From Acholeplasmataceae bacterium UBA6150 (GTDB lineage Bacteria; Bacillota_I; Bacilli_A; Acholeplasmatales; UBA5453), in the NCBI GenBank assembly GCA_002423145.1, contig DIUU01000014.1:1-64000 (forward strand): a DNA stretch of 64,000 nt. Reading direction: 5' to 3'. Every line of letters begins with the position of its first letter. Positions within the stretch are counted from its first letter, which is position 1. The position numbers and the translations under genes were made by a program. Under the pieces are notes generated by a model. It did not search any database. It had not been told where the DNA came from and saw only the letters and a program-made list of their open reading frames with translations. Shown here one piece after another: positions 53,150-62,471 of the stretch.

Positions 53150-56145
53150 TTTGCCCCCTGAATCAACTGTGTGAGCTTTTCTTCCGTATAAATCAGTTTT
53201 TGTTCTCTGACATAAATCGGCGCGTAGTCTTTTAGTTTACGTTTATCCACATCGTCAAGCTGGTCAAAAATGATACCCATTTGATGGTTTTGAAGGAAAT
53301 CTTTAAAGCTTAATATAAAGTCATACGTCTTTACTTGATCGAGTTTCATCGGTTCTTTTCGATGGATAAAATGAACCGACGGGGTAATGACTTGACCCCA
53401 TTCTGAAACCCCAATATGAATACCTAAATCGTAGAGTTCTTTGGTTTTCATCAATTCAACAGGCGACAATGTCGCGGATTTAATCGATAACTCAATGACT
53501 GAATAAGGTAAATCATACTGTTTGATTAGTCCAATGATATACGCATTAAAATCTCTTTGTCTAAATGTATCTTCATCGATAGAAATCGATAAACGAATGT
53601 ATTTATCGGTATTTTTTGACAATTGATTGAGAAATTTAAACGCTGTTTTTAAGACATATTTATCGAGTCTTTCAATTTGAAGTCGTCTTTTCGCAATCAC
53701 ATAGTAATAATTTGAATCCACAGACAATTCATCTAAGTATGGATTCACTTGATATAAAAAGACTTTATTGGAGAATAGATGGATGATTGGCGTATAATTC
53801 AATTTCAACTTATCTTGGGTAATGGCTTGATCCATTTGTTCAATTACAGAAACCTCAAATTGTTCTTCTTGGAAGTCCTGAAAATCGAAGTATTGGTAAT
53901 TACCATGAGATAATCTGCGCTTAGATTTTTCTAAGGCTAAATGGATGAATCTTAGAAATTTATCCAATTTGGTTTCTGTGGTATTGATTGGATAACGGAT
54001 AACACCTGCATGTGCCATAAATGGCTGTTTGTCTAACGATTTTGCATAAGTATCCTTGAGGTGTTTAAAATACGCATTTAAGGCTTTTTCAACGGTTCTG
54101 ACGTCATTAAATGGTAAAACAATCATGCATTGGTGGTTTTCAAAAGCATACAGGGTTGACGCGTCAAAATAGGCTTTGGTTACTTCGATGAATTCTTTGT
54201 AAAACGAGAGTACCTTTGGCTTACCATAGAGGGATTCAACCGTCTCTAAACCACTCAATTGGGTTAAAACAAACGTGGTTTTTTTGGTAAATAACGATTC
54301 ACAGTCTTGACTGAAGGCATATGAGTTCAATTCACCGGTGAGACCATCGATTCTCGCTTGATTTGCTAAAGCGTCCATTTCTTTGAGCTGTAAAGTGATG
54401 TCACTGAGCTGTGAAATGGTCATGGTTTGATGATTGGAGGTAATTCGTTGCGCCCGCTCTTCAATATGTTGATTTAGGTATTGGTACGTCATCGTTTGTA
54501 AGCCAGATTGACGACTTAAGTTTTGTTTGAATTGTTGATATTTAATTTGGTCTTCCCCTTTGATTTGAGTCAAAAATTCAGTTGGGGTCGTTTGTTTGTT
54601 TAACTGTAATAGGATAGCTGCTTTGGGATTTAGCCAAATAGACTCTTCAGTCTCCACCTTTATCGCGAATAAATCGGTATTAAATACTTGATTATAAAAA
54701 TCAATTTTCGATTCCGATTGATCGATACGGTCTGCTTCTAGTAATAATTTTTCAATGAGTGTCGATAACAATTTTAAGTAGTCATCATAAAATACCACAT
54801 CGGATAAATCGGTTTGGTAATAGGCAATTGAACCTTGTTTTAATGGGTAACAAAAAACACGTTTTACCGTATTGGTATCGTAAGGGGCTTTGGTTAATAT
54901 ATCGTGGTTCCATCGGATAATGTCGGTTTCTTCAATGATATCGGCTTGTTTTTGATAAGTTGTGTGGAGTACACTTTTGAACAAGTCTTCGGTTTCGATG
55001 ACTTTATCATATAACCGTTCCTTTTTGAACTGTTTTAATGTGTCGGCGTGATAGATTAGCGCTGCAGAAATAGGGATGTTTTTTAATCCTTCTTGTAATA
55101 ATAAACGCATTTTCTCACGCACGTCAAGGCTCGACTTCAATGATAAACCCGAGATCAATAAACGATGAATCGCCTCAAAATCTTTTGAACGTTCAATCAT
55201 CCGTTTTTCAACAACAGGGATGATTTTCTTTTCAATGACAACCTCTGTTTTGGTTATCGGTTCAGTCGCGACTTTTTCAATGATTTTCGGCTGCGTGTTT
55301 TCGATTTTTTTGAGTTGTTTTAACTTCTTTTGGTAGTTTTCAATGGATAGCGTATCTTTTTGAATTTCGTATAACTCTACCAATTTTTGATATATCAATT
55401 TTTGTCTTTCAACCGATAATGTTTCAAATGTTTTTTCATGTTCAACTTCATAAATTGAGGCTTGGTGATACTTTTTTAAACCAATCAGCGCAGATAAATG
55501 GTAATAGTCAAAAAGCGGTTGATTCTCTTTTTGTGTGATGGTTAAAATAGCCTCATAGTGTTTTGATTCTAGTAAAATATCGAGTTCAATGAAACGAATT
55601 TTTTGAGATATTTCTGGCGATAATAGGCGCATTCTAAGTTGCTTAATCATATCCATGGCTAAATCATATGTACCACTTCTAACATACGTATCCAACTTTT
55701 CAAGTTGAAACGATTGTTTGATGGTTTCTGGTAAGGCATCTTCTAGCGCTTTATCGATATATTGTTGATAGGGTTCATTTTGAGCTTTGGATAACTCAAT
55801 TAAATCCATATAGTATATATATTGTTTTAGAATCGGTAAGGCCCGGCGTTTTTGTTCAATGTGATCTCTACCTAAACTGAACTGACCCATTTTAATGTCA
55901 TTATTGATTAACAAAGACAACGCATCGATATAAATTGGATCATCTTCTTTGTGCTTCAATAACTCTAAAATATCATAGAGTACGGTGGTAGATTCTCTGT
56001 ATTGTTGTAAATTATTCAAAATCGATGCGTAAAATAGCTTCGCTCTTGTGATTTGAGTTTCATTCGAAGCTAAGGTTAAAAACGATTCAATGGCTTGAAT
56101 CGTTTCGTGTGTTTTAGGTAATTTAAGTAACGCATCGAGTGTCAT
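53146..56145 (-). CDS. TPR protein with degenerate GGDEF and EAL domains
   Basis: A 999-residue cytoplasmic protein. Residues 1-280 form TPR-like helical repeats, ~280-320 a charged linker, ~330-480 a GAF-like region, ~490-590 a PAS-like region, ~605-745 a GGDEF-type domain opening with ARIDGLTGELNSYAF, and ~755-995 an EAL-type domain. The GGDEF loop reads YAFENHQCMIVL, the EAL position reads YQVNPYL, the ELTE position reads ELSIKS and the DDFG position reads SEWG. Catalytic and metal residues are therefore missing, so it is presumably a sensor or binding protein, not a cyclase or phosphodiesterase. Confidence 0.8.
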   Translation of the reverse strand: MTLDALLKLPKTHETIQAIESFLTLASNETQITRAKLFYASILNNLQQYRESTTVLYDILELLKHKEDDPIYIDALSLLINNDIKMGQFSLGRDHIEQKRRALPILKQYIYYMDLIELSKAQNEPYQQYIDKALEDALPETIKQSFQLEKLDTYVRSGTYDLAMDMIKQLRMRLLSPEISQKIRFIELDILLESKHYEAILTITQKENQPLFDYYHLSALIGLKKYHQASIYEVEHEKTFETLSVERQKLIYQKLVELYEIQKDTLSIENYQKKLKQLKKIENTQPKIIEKVATEPITKTEVVIEKKIIPVVEKRMIERSKDFEAIHRLLISGLSLKSSLDVREKMRLLLQEGLKNIPISAALIYHADTLKQFKKERLYDKVIETEDLFKSVLHTTYQKQADIIEETDIIRWNHDILTKAPYDTNTVKRVFCYPLKQGSIAYYQTDLSDVVFYDDYLKLLSTLIEKLLLEADRIDQSESKIDFYNQVFNTDLFAIKVETEESIWLNPKAAILLQLNKQTTPTEFLTQIKGEDQIKYQQFKQNLSRQSGLQTMTYQYLNQHIEERAQRITSNHQTMTISQLSDITLQLKEMDALANQARIDGLTGELNSYAFSQDCESLFTKKTTFVLTQLSGLETVESLYGKPKVLSFYKEFIEVTKAYFDASTLYAFENHQCMIVLPFNDVRTVEKALNAYFKHLKDTYAKSLDKQPFMAHAGVIRYPINTTETKLDKFLRFIHLALEKSKRRLSHGNYQYFDFQDFQEEQFEVSVIEQMDQAITQDKLKLNYTPIIHLFSNKVFLYQVNPYLDELSVDSNYYYVIAKRRLQIERLDKYVLKTAFKFLNQLSKNTDKYIRLSISIDEDTFRQRDFNAYIIGLIKQYDLPYSVIELSIKSATLSPVELMKTKELYDLGIHIGVSEWGQVITPSVHFIHRKEPMKLDQVKTYDFILSFKDFLQNHQMGIIFDQLDDVDKRKLKDYAPIYVREQKLIYTEEKLTQLIQGAK

Positions 56146-56148
56146 ATA

Positions 56149-57003
56149 TTACACCTCTTCGTGCATTTTTTTGAGGGCTTCTGCTTTATCTAAATACGCA
56201 ATCGCTACTTTATCGAATGGAATATGCAATTTTTCCGATAATCCGATTTCATGTTTATAAGTCGCCACTTGGTGCCATTGTAGCGTTAAAAAAATCCGAT
56301 AAAATATCATTCTTTTCTTATCTGCTTTGGTAGTCTGATTTTCACAATACACATCTAATAGCGCTAACGCATCATTAAAGTCCATGTTACCAAACTGAGC
56401 AATGTCATAATAGGGGTCATTATTCCCCGTGAATTCAAAATCAACCACCATTGCTTTTTGATTGGGTGTGATGATGAAATTGGACGGTTGTGCATCACCG
56501 TGACATAAAACCATCGGTAAATGCTTGTAGTATTCAAACCAGTTTAACCACACATTTTTCAACTCTAAGTAGCGTGGAGATATTGTATGGTTAATCGCTT
56601 CATAATCGGATAATCGTTTGATATGATTGTAATTGTTTTCTGCTTTTAATCCAGATCGATGGATGACTTTAAGTGTGTCTGAAACTTGTGATAAATAGTG
56701 TTGTCTAGGCAGTGTTGATAGCACTTGTCCTTCCACATATTCAGCAATCTTAATGCCAGTGGTTAAGTCGAGGTATACCATATGATTGGTGTTGCCTAGA
56801 GGTTCTACCAAAGCGATGTTCTTCTTTTCAATTTCACGAGAGACAAAGTTTTCTGCTTTTTCGCCTGGTTTTCTAAAAGTGTATTTCTTACCTTCCGCCT
56901 CGATGATATAGGTATAATTGCTCATACCACCCAAAAGACGTTCAACCACTTTGACTTCTTTTTTTAATATTTTCGAGGCGATTTCGATGATTTCTTGTTC
57001 CAT
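56149..57003 (-). CDS. Choline kinase / LicA-like phosphotransferase
   Basis: A 284-residue aminoglycoside-phosphotransferase-fold kinase. It begins with RLLGGMSNYTYII (nucleotide loop), then the catalytic Brenner motif VLCHGDAQPSNFI and the metal-binding VVDFEFTGNNDPYYDIAQFG. LicA-type enzymes phosphorylate choline or a similar small alcohol, but the substrate is not readable here. It is 7 bases after the phosphodiesterase gene and 3 bases before the 999-residue gene. Confidence 0.88.
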   Translation of the reverse strand: MEQEIIEIASKILKKEVKVVERLLGGMSNYTYIIEAEGKKYTFRKPGEKAENFVSREIEKKNIALVEPLGNTNHMVYLDLTTGIKIAEYVEGQVLSTLPRQHYLSQVSDTLKVIHRSGLKAENNYNHIKRLSDYEAINHTISPRYLELKNVWLNWFEYYKHLPMVLCHGDAQPSNFIITPNQKAMVVDFEFTGNNDPYYDIAQFGNMDFNDALALLDVYCENQTTKADKKRMIFYRIFLTLQWHQVATYKHEIGLSEKLHIPFDKVAIAYLDKAEALKKMHEEV

Positions 57004-57010
57004 TATGTCA

Positions 57011-57454
57011 TTAAACTCCTTGATGAAACGTTACTTTACCGTTTTCATATAGTGCGTAAGACGGGGTAATATTCGAGACTGCCCCTGGGTTGATGTAGGT
57101 GATACCATTGTACTCTAATAATTTTTTTTCGTGTGTATGGCCATAAATAACGTAATCCACTTTGATGTATTCCGCTAATTTGATGAGTTTTTCTAAACCA
57201 TATTTAACTTCTTGGATGTGACCATGAACCAACAAAAACTTTTTATGGTCGATGATGACAATTTGTTGAAGTGGTAATTCTAAGTATAAATCGCCATTGC
57301 CTTTAACTGCTGTTAAGTGAAGCGATTCAAGTTCAGCTTGTGTCAACACCAAGTCGCCTGCATCTAGATGATAATCTTTATCTGCGTGTTTCATACTAAT
57401 AGCACGTAAACGGTCAAATCTACCATGGGTATCCGAGGTAATCAATACTTTCAT
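57011..57454 (-). CDS. YfcE/MJ0936-family metallophosphoesterase
   Basis: A 147-residue calcineurin-like phosphodiesterase. The metal ligands are in SDTHGRFDRL (DxH), LDAGDLV (GD), VKGNGDLY (GNxD), LLVHGH and YGHTHEKK, with the C-terminal NPGAVS. It hydrolyses phosphodiesters in vitro; the physiological substrate is unknown. Its start overlaps the rdgB stop by 4 bases, the common ytnP/yfcE-rdgB arrangement in Firmicutes. Confidence 0.92.
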   Translation of the reverse strand: MKVLITSDTHGRFDRLRAISMKHADKDYHLDAGDLVLTQAELESLHLTAVKGNGDLYLELPLQQIVIIDHKKFLLVHGHIQEVKYGLEKLIKLAEYIKVDYVIYGHTHEKKLLEYNGITYINPGAVSNITPSYALYENGKVTFHQGV

Positions 57455-58020
57455 CTGAACGCCTCCTTTAGGGCTTGTAGTGCAATTGCACGATGTGAAA
57501 TTTGATTCTTTTTAAGGGGTGACATTTCGGCTAAGGTTTGTTGAAATTCAGGTACATAGAATATCGGGTCGTATCCAAAACCATGGGAACCTTGGGGTTC
57601 TGTGGTTATTAAACCATAGACTTTACCTTGATAGGTTTCGTATACGTGGGTTTTTGGATCATATAAAACGAGCACACAGGTAAAGTGGGCTTCGCGATTC
57701 TCGACATGTTCCATCTGTTTTAAAACGAGATTTAAATTGTCTAAATCCGAACCGCCAGAGTAGCGGGCACTGTAAATGCCTGGTGCGCCTTTTAAGTAAT
57801 CAATGGATAATCCTGAATCATCTGCTAGAGTCATCATTTGATGCTTTTTTGCATAGTATGCTGCTTTAATCAATGCGTTTTCGAAAAATGTGTCGCCTGT
57901 TTCATCCACTTGTTCATCATCGCCTAAATCGGAAAGCGAAATGACTTCAAACGATTTTTTTAACATGGCTTCAATTTCTTGTTTTTTATGCTTGTTTTGG
58001 GTAGCTATCAAGAGTTTCAT
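57451..58020 (-). CDS. rdgB: XTP/dITP pyrophosphatase (HAM1/RdgB)
   Basis: A 189-residue HAM1 protein. Signature blocks are LIATQNKHKKQEIEAML, the catalytic DDSGLSIDYLKGAPGIYSAR, GSHGFGYDPIFYVPE and NQISHRA. It removes non-canonical purine triphosphates. GGAG lies before ATG 58020. First gene of a five-gene unit that ends with the HEPN-like gene; a TATAAT lies about 25 bases upstream of the start. Confidence 0.95.
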   Translation of the reverse strand: MKLLIATQNKHKKQEIEAMLKKSFEVISLSDLGDDEQVDETGDTFFENALIKAAYYAKKHQMMTLADDSGLSIDYLKGAPGIYSARYSGGSDLDNLNLVLKQMEHVENREAHFTCVLVLYDPKTHVYETYQGKVYGLITTEPQGSHGFGYDPIFYVPEFQQTLAEMSPLKKNQISHRAIALQALKEAFR

Positions 58021-58102
58021 TGAAGTCTCCTTTTTCTTGTATTATAACATATGTAAGCCAAAAGATTTATATAGGTTAAGTATAATTGTGTCATAAAACA
58101 AA

Positions 58103-58124
58103 AAAATCAGTATACACTGATTTT
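58103..58124 (-). terminator. Terminator of the KtrA/TrkA gene
   Basis: AAAATCAGT and ACTGATTTT pair perfectly around ATAC. On the minus strand TTTGTTTT follows. The hairpin overlaps the stop codon. Confidence 0.8.
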
Positions 58125-58776
58125 AATGTAAAATGCTCTGAAATTTCGAAATACGGTCGTGTTTACCTAGGACAATGACGATGTCTTTACTACGAAGTTC
58201 ACTGTCTGCTTTTGGTAGAATGACATTTTTACCTCTTTTAATTAAAAGAATATTCACGTCGAAACGATTACGAATGTCTAAATCGACAATTTTGACTGTT
58301 TTGAAGTCTTCACCAATGAATATTTCGTATACGCCATAATCGTCAGTGATGTTATAGTAATCCAATACATTATCCGACAATAAGCGTCTTGCAAGACGTC
58401 TACCTGCGGATTTTTCTGAGGATACTACTTCGGTCGCGCCGACTTTTTCAGCCACTTTCGCATGATAGTCATTATCGACTTTTACGGTAATTTTAGGGAC
58501 TTTCATGTCCGATAGAATCATGGTAGTTAAGATACTGTTTTCAACATTACCAGGGATTGAAACAATCACGTGGTCCGCGTGTTGTGCGCCAATTTCTCTT
58601 AAGACATTGATGTCAGTTGAGTCACCAATGACCGCGTTTTCGACAATACCAGTGACACGATTAATCGCTTCTTCTTTTTTGTCTAAAGCGATCACGTCCG
58701 CACCCAATTGCGTTAATTCTTCACATAAGGCGATGCCAAAGGTATCCATACCAATGACCAAATATGTTTTCTTCAT
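58123..58776 (-). CDS. KtrA/TrkA-type potassium channel regulatory subunit
   Basis: A 217-residue RCK protein. The N-terminal Rossmann part has YLVIGMDTFGIALCEELTQLG and ALDKKEEAINRV (the acidic residue after beta-2), VIGDSTDINVLREIG and VSSEKSAGRRLARRLLS. The C-terminal RCK_C domain starts near residue 140. It gates a K+ channel such as KtrB, which is not in the window. Single gene. Confidence 0.92.
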   Translation of the reverse strand: MKKTYLVIGMDTFGIALCEELTQLGADVIALDKKEEAINRVTGIVENAVIGDSTDINVLREIGAQHADHVIVSIPGNVENSILTTMILSDMKVPKITVKVDNDYHAKVAEKVGATEVVSSEKSAGRRLARRLLSDNVLDYYNITDDYGVYEIFIGEDFKTVKIVDLDIRNRFDVNILLIKRGKNVILPKADSELRSKDIVIVLGKHDRISKFQSILH

Positions 58777-58889
58777 GTTTTATCACATCCGTTAACATAT
58801 TATCACATCTTGCAAGTTTTTTCAAAACAATGTCAATCGTTGTTGTATAATGAATGTGAATATTATTTATCGAAAGGATTAAATATCTA

Positions 58890-60038
58890 ATGGTTAATCA
58901 AGAACAGAATGAAATTATCGATTTTGAAAGTTTATTTGAAAAGAAACCACCAGAAATAAAAAAAATAGAACCTACGTTTTCTGTTTCACGTGCTGTGCTT
59001 ACAGTGGTGGTTTATTTTTTTATTATGTTGATTGTTGCTGGATTTGCTGTACTTACGTTTTATGAAATGGATGAGTTTACTAAGGATTACACAGAACTAG
59101 AGTCCATGCTTTACAATGTCGATGTGGATCCTTATGCCATAGGATATTTGAAATTGAATGATTTCAATGAATTGAGTTCAGAGTATCAAAATGTTCAAAT
59201 CATCTATACTGACAGTGTTTATGTCTTTTTCGCGAATCATAGCAACACCTATATCTTAGAAAACTATACGATTGAGATGGTTTTGGCTTTTTATCAATCT
59301 GAAGATATCACTTGGAATAACGAAAGTCCACGTATTAAAGCCAAGGTACTCATGATTCAAGGCGATGTCGAGTTTACACAATACTATTCACTGGATATCA
59401 GTAATCAAGACTACATTAAATCTCCAAAAGCATTTACTGAAATCACACCCAGTGCTTCTGCGATTCTCAATTTCGCAATCTATATAGTATTAGCGATTGC
59501 CATCATTCCAATCACTTTAAACACATTAAAGGTGGAAGCTTCCTATTTCAAGAAACCACTTAGAGAGATCGGTATAGACGCAGCTACAGGTTATGCCTAT
59601 ATGATTGTTGCGAGTATTGCAGCTCAGTTCATCATTCAAGTCATAGGTTTTGCTTTTAACTATACACAACCAGTTTCTTTAAATCAACAAGCCATTGAAC
59701 GGTCCTTATTATCTTCGACTGGCGTATTGATGATATTTATGACCGTCATCTTCGCCCCTGTGTTAGAAGAATTGGTGTTCAGAAAAGCGATGTTTCGATT
59801 TTTCAAAAACCACTGGATAGCGATGGTGGTAAGTTCACTTGTGTTTGGTTTGATTCACGTTACCTCTGAAACCAATGTGTTGGATTTCGTAACGAACCTG
59901 ATTACCTATTCCGCCAGTGGATTTGCTTTAGGCTATGTGTACATAAAAAATAAAAACAACGTTTGGGCGAGCATTTTAGTTCATGCTGTGGCCAACGCTG
60001 TTTCGATCATTTTTATTCTTGTTCTAGGATTGTTTTAA
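58890..60038 (+). CDS. CPBP-family intramembrane metalloprotease
   Basis: A 382-residue membrane protein. One helix (~30-52) precedes a ~130-residue extracytoplasmic domain, then seven hydrophobic segments. The CPBP/Abi motifs are intact: EELVFRKAMFR (EExxxR), FGLIHV (FxxxH) and the C-terminal HAVANAV. Members are CAAX-like proteases or self-immunity proteins. AAAGGATT precedes ATG 58890. Its 3' end overlaps the convergent ankyrin gene by 26 bases. Confidence 0.9.
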   Translation: MVNQEQNEIIDFESLFEKKPPEIKKIEPTFSVSRAVLTVVVYFFIMLIVAGFAVLTFYEMDEFTKDYTELESMLYNVDVDPYAIGYLKLNDFNELSSEYQNVQIIYTDSVYVFFANHSNTYILENYTIEMVLAFYQSEDITWNNESPRIKAKVLMIQGDVEFTQYYSLDISNQDYIKSPKAFTEITPSASAILNFAIYIVLAIAIIPITLNTLKVEASYFKKPLREIGIDAATGYAYMIVASIAAQFIIQVIGFAFNYTQPVSLNQQAIERSLLSSTGVLMIFMTVIFAPVLEELVFRKAMFRFFKNHWIAMVVSSLVFGLIHVTSETNVLDFVTNLITYSASGFALGYVYIKNKNNVWASILVHAVANAVSIIFILVLGLF

Positions 60039-60963
60039 ACTGAGTTAAGTTTTCTTTATGGGCATAATCATACGCACTCATGGCATACAAGTCTTTATGA
60101 TCTTTGTGTCCCTCATACAAAAAATTGTGAAGTAAATCCAAATCCTCTATGAGCACAGCGTGCCTTAGGGGATTTTTTTTCACTTGTTGTTTGTATAAAC
60201 TACTGCTGAGATGGGTTTCGATGATTTGTTGGATATCGTATTGACCTTGAACAATCGCATAGGCAATCGGGGTTTCACCAAACCGGTTGTGGACAAGAGG
60301 ATCGGCTTCGCTTTCCAATAGTCTTTGCACGATGTCGGTTTTTCCACTTTTTATGGCTGCATATAATGGGGTCTCTTTCGCATTATTCTTTAGATTCGGA
60401 TTGTGCTTATTTTTTAATAAATAGTCGACGATTTGCATACAACCAATCTCACAAGCCATATGTAAACAGGTGTTTTTAAAAACATCTACATCTTTAAATT
60501 TTTGATGGGAATGCTTTAAAATATATTCCAAAAAGGGGATTTGTTGACTCTTTAAAGCATAGTGTATAACGGAGTGCCCGTCTCTGGTTTTTTCATTGAG
60601 TGTTGCGCCTGCTTCTAACAACAATTTGACCATATCGAAATCGCCTTTGGCAGCCGATAAATGAATTGCTTGTTCACCTTTATGGTTTTTAAGATTGACA
60701 TTCGCAAATTTACGTACCAATTGTTTCGCAATACCGAGTTTACCCTTCTTACAACAGTCAAAAAGGGCAGTTTCCCCGTTTTTATCTTGGATATTGATAT
60801 CAATGTCATTATCCAGTAAATAGTCAATGACAGCCTTTGCAGAAGTTCTAACCGCGTAATGTAATAAGGATTGGCCTCGTTCATCGGTTTCTAATAGATT
60901 CAATTGTGTTTGAAAAAAATAAAGGACATCGTTAGCGGCGGCCTTTAAGAACATTTCTTTCAT
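60013..60963 (-). CDS. Ankyrin-repeat protein
   Basis: A 316-residue cytoplasmic protein of about eight ankyrin repeats, e.g. GQSLLHYAVRTSAKAVIDYL, NGETALFDCCKKGKLGIAKQ, GEQAIHLSAAKGDFDMVKLL and KETPLYAAIKSGKTDIVQRL. There is no other domain. ATG 60963 is chosen, with GGTGAG 7 bases upstream; the longer frame to 61047 has an unlikely hydrophobic start and would include the TATAAT at 60981-60986. Partner-binding scaffold; target unknown. It could be a host-interaction protein, but no secretion signal is seen. Confidence 0.88.
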   Translation of the reverse strand: MKEMFLKAAANDVLYFFQTQLNLLETDERGQSLLHYAVRTSAKAVIDYLLDNDIDINIQDKNGETALFDCCKKGKLGIAKQLVRKFANVNLKNHKGEQAIHLSAAKGDFDMVKLLLEAGATLNEKTRDGHSVIHYALKSQQIPFLEYILKHSHQKFKDVDVFKNTCLHMACEIGCMQIVDYLLKNKHNPNLKNNAKETPLYAAIKSGKTDIVQRLLESEADPLVHNRFGETPIAYAIVQGQYDIQQIIETHLSSSLYKQQVKKNPLRHAVLIEDLDLLHNFLYEGHKDHKDLYAMSAYDYAHKENLTQFKTILEQE

Positions 60964-61027
60964 ATTTCTCACCACATCTATTATAACATAGCAAAGTAAT
61001 GGTCTGTCGATGAAAAAAATTTCATTA

Positions 61028-61060
61028 TAATAAATAAAAAAGTCCATCGAGTGGACTTTT
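61028..61060 (-). terminator. Terminator of hup
   Basis: AAAAGTCCA (61038-61046) and TGGACTTTT (61052-61060) pair perfectly around TCGAG; on the minus strand TTTTTATTTATT follows. Confidence 0.9.
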
Positions 61061-61067
61061 CAAATAA

Positions 61068-61343
61068 TTATTTAACTGCGTCTTTAAGAACTTTACCAGC
61101 TTTGAAGGCAGGAGTTTTTTGTGCAGGAATTTGGATAGTTGCGCCAGAACGTGGGTCGCGACCTTCTCTTTTTGCACGGTTACGAACTTCGAATGTACCA
61201 AAACCAGTTAGTACCACTTTTTCGCCATGTTTGCCAAGACTTTCAGCAACACTGTCAACAAATGCATTTAATACTTCTTCAGCAACTTTTTTAGTCACTT
61301 GAGATTTTTCTGCTACAACAGCGATTAATTCTGTTTTGTTCAT
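61068..61343 (-). CDS. hup: HU-type DNA-binding protein
   Basis: A 91-residue histone-like protein. It begins MNKTELIAVVAEKSQVTK, has VVLTGFGTFEVRNRAKREGR and the beta-arm GRDPRSGATIQIPAQKTPAF, and ends GKVLKDAVK. It bends and compacts DNA. AGGAGG precedes ATG 61343; promoter at 61373-61401. Its place after gpsA is the usual one in Firmicutes. Confidence 0.97.
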   Translation of the reverse strand: MNKTELIAVVAEKSQVTKKVAEEVLNAFVDSVAESLGKHGEKVVLTGFGTFEVRNRAKREGRDPRSGATIQIPAQKTPAFKAGKVLKDAVK

Positions 61344-61372
61344 AATGAACCTCCTTTTGTCTTTCTAACGCC

Positions 61373-61401
61373 ATTATATCACTATTTATTTTGATATGCA
61401 A
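61373..61401 (-). promoter_or_regulatory. Promoter of hup
   Basis: On the minus strand, -35 TTGCAT (61396-61401), a 17-base spacer and -10 TATAAT (61373-61378). Confidence 0.8.
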
Positions 61402-61469
61402 TCTTTTTAACATTTTTGTTATTGAAGGATAGCATTAAATAGCGATTATGAGGGTTTTAATAGGCATTT

Positions 61470-62471
61470 TTAGTCGATTTTTTCACTCTTTAAGGTACGT
61501 GTGAGCAATTTTGTTACGGCGTCTTGAATCGGCATTTCTTCAAAAATGACATGATAAGCAACTTCAATTATTGGTAAAGAAAGTCCCTTTTTTAACGCCA
61601 ATTGATGAAGTGCTTCAATGGCTCTTACGCCTTCAATGGTTTGTTTTTCTTCTTGATAAATTTGTGCCATAGACTTTCCTAAACCAATTTGCTTACCGGC
61701 TTTGAAGTTTCTTGAATTTTCAGATGAAGCTGTAACAATCAAGTCACCTACACCAGTCAGTCCGAATGCTGTCTCACGCTTACCACCGTAAGCTTCAACT
61801 ACTCTGACAATTTCAACAATGCCACGGGTAATTAAAGCGGCACGGGCATTTTCGCCCATGTCTAGACCTGTTGCCATACCACTGACTACAGCGATGGCGT
61901 TTTTTACTGCACCGCCAACTTCACAACCGATCAAATCGTCCGAAGTATAGACACGCATATAGGAATCATTAGAAAATACATTTTGGAGTGATTGCGCCAA
62001 CGCCATATTTTTAGAAGCAATCGTTAATAGCGTCAATTTACGACGAATGACTTCTTCTGCATGGCTTGGACCTGTGAGTACAGCAAATCCGGCAAGATGG
62101 TCATTTGAAATGACTTCTTCGACGATTTCTGAAACACGTTTTGAAGTGTCCGGTTCAATCCCTTTGGACACGTTAATGAAGTATTTTGGTGATTTCAATG
62201 CACTGTTGATGGTATTCAATAGGCTTCTCATCACTTTGGTTGGAACGGCTAGGACTAAATAATCTGAAAAAGCCAAAGCTTCTTGAAGATCATTGGTTGC
62301 TAGCAGTGTTTGTGGTAAGGGTAAATCAAAAAAGGGATGCACATGTTTTTGATTGATGGTCAAAACGAATTGTTCATTGATATCATAAATGACGACTTCA
62401 TTGCCGTTGTCGACTAAGAGTTGTCCGAGTGTCGCTCCCCAAGCGCCACCGCCGATGATCGATAATTTCAT
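61470..62471 (-). CDS. gpsA: Glycerol-3-phosphate dehydrogenase [NAD(P)+]
   Basis: A 333-residue enzyme. The dinucleotide motif is SIIGGGAWGATLGQLLVDNG, followed by NVSKGIEPDTS, VLTGPSHAEEV, the catalytic-lysine region GCEVGGAVKNAIAVVSGM and GLTGVGDLIVTASSENSRN. It reduces DHAP to glycerol 3-phosphate for phospholipids. Its ATG overlaps the der stop by 4 bases. Confidence 0.97.
   Translation of the reverse strand: MKLSIIGGGAWGATLGQLLVDNGNEVVIYDINEQFVLTINQKHVHPFFDLPLPQTLLATNDLQEALAFSDYLVLAVPTKVMRSLLNTINSALKSPKYFINVSKGIEPDTSKRVSEIVEEVISNDHLAGFAVLTGPSHAEEVIRRKLTLLTIASKNMALAQSLQNVFSNDSYMRVYTSDDLIGCEVGGAVKNAIAVVSGMATGLDMGENARAALITRGIVEIVRVVEAYGGKRETAFGLTGVGDLIVTASSENSRNFKAGKQIGLGKSMAQIYQEEKQTIEGVRAIEALHQLALKKGLSLPIIEVAYHVIFEEMPIQDAVTKLLTRTLKSEKID

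Noticed and set aside
52061..58020. Whole rdgB operon as a dedicated phage-defence island
   Set aside because: rdgB, the phosphodiesterase and the kinase look like ordinary chromosomal genes and no mobile or composition boundary is visible; only the last two genes merit that question.
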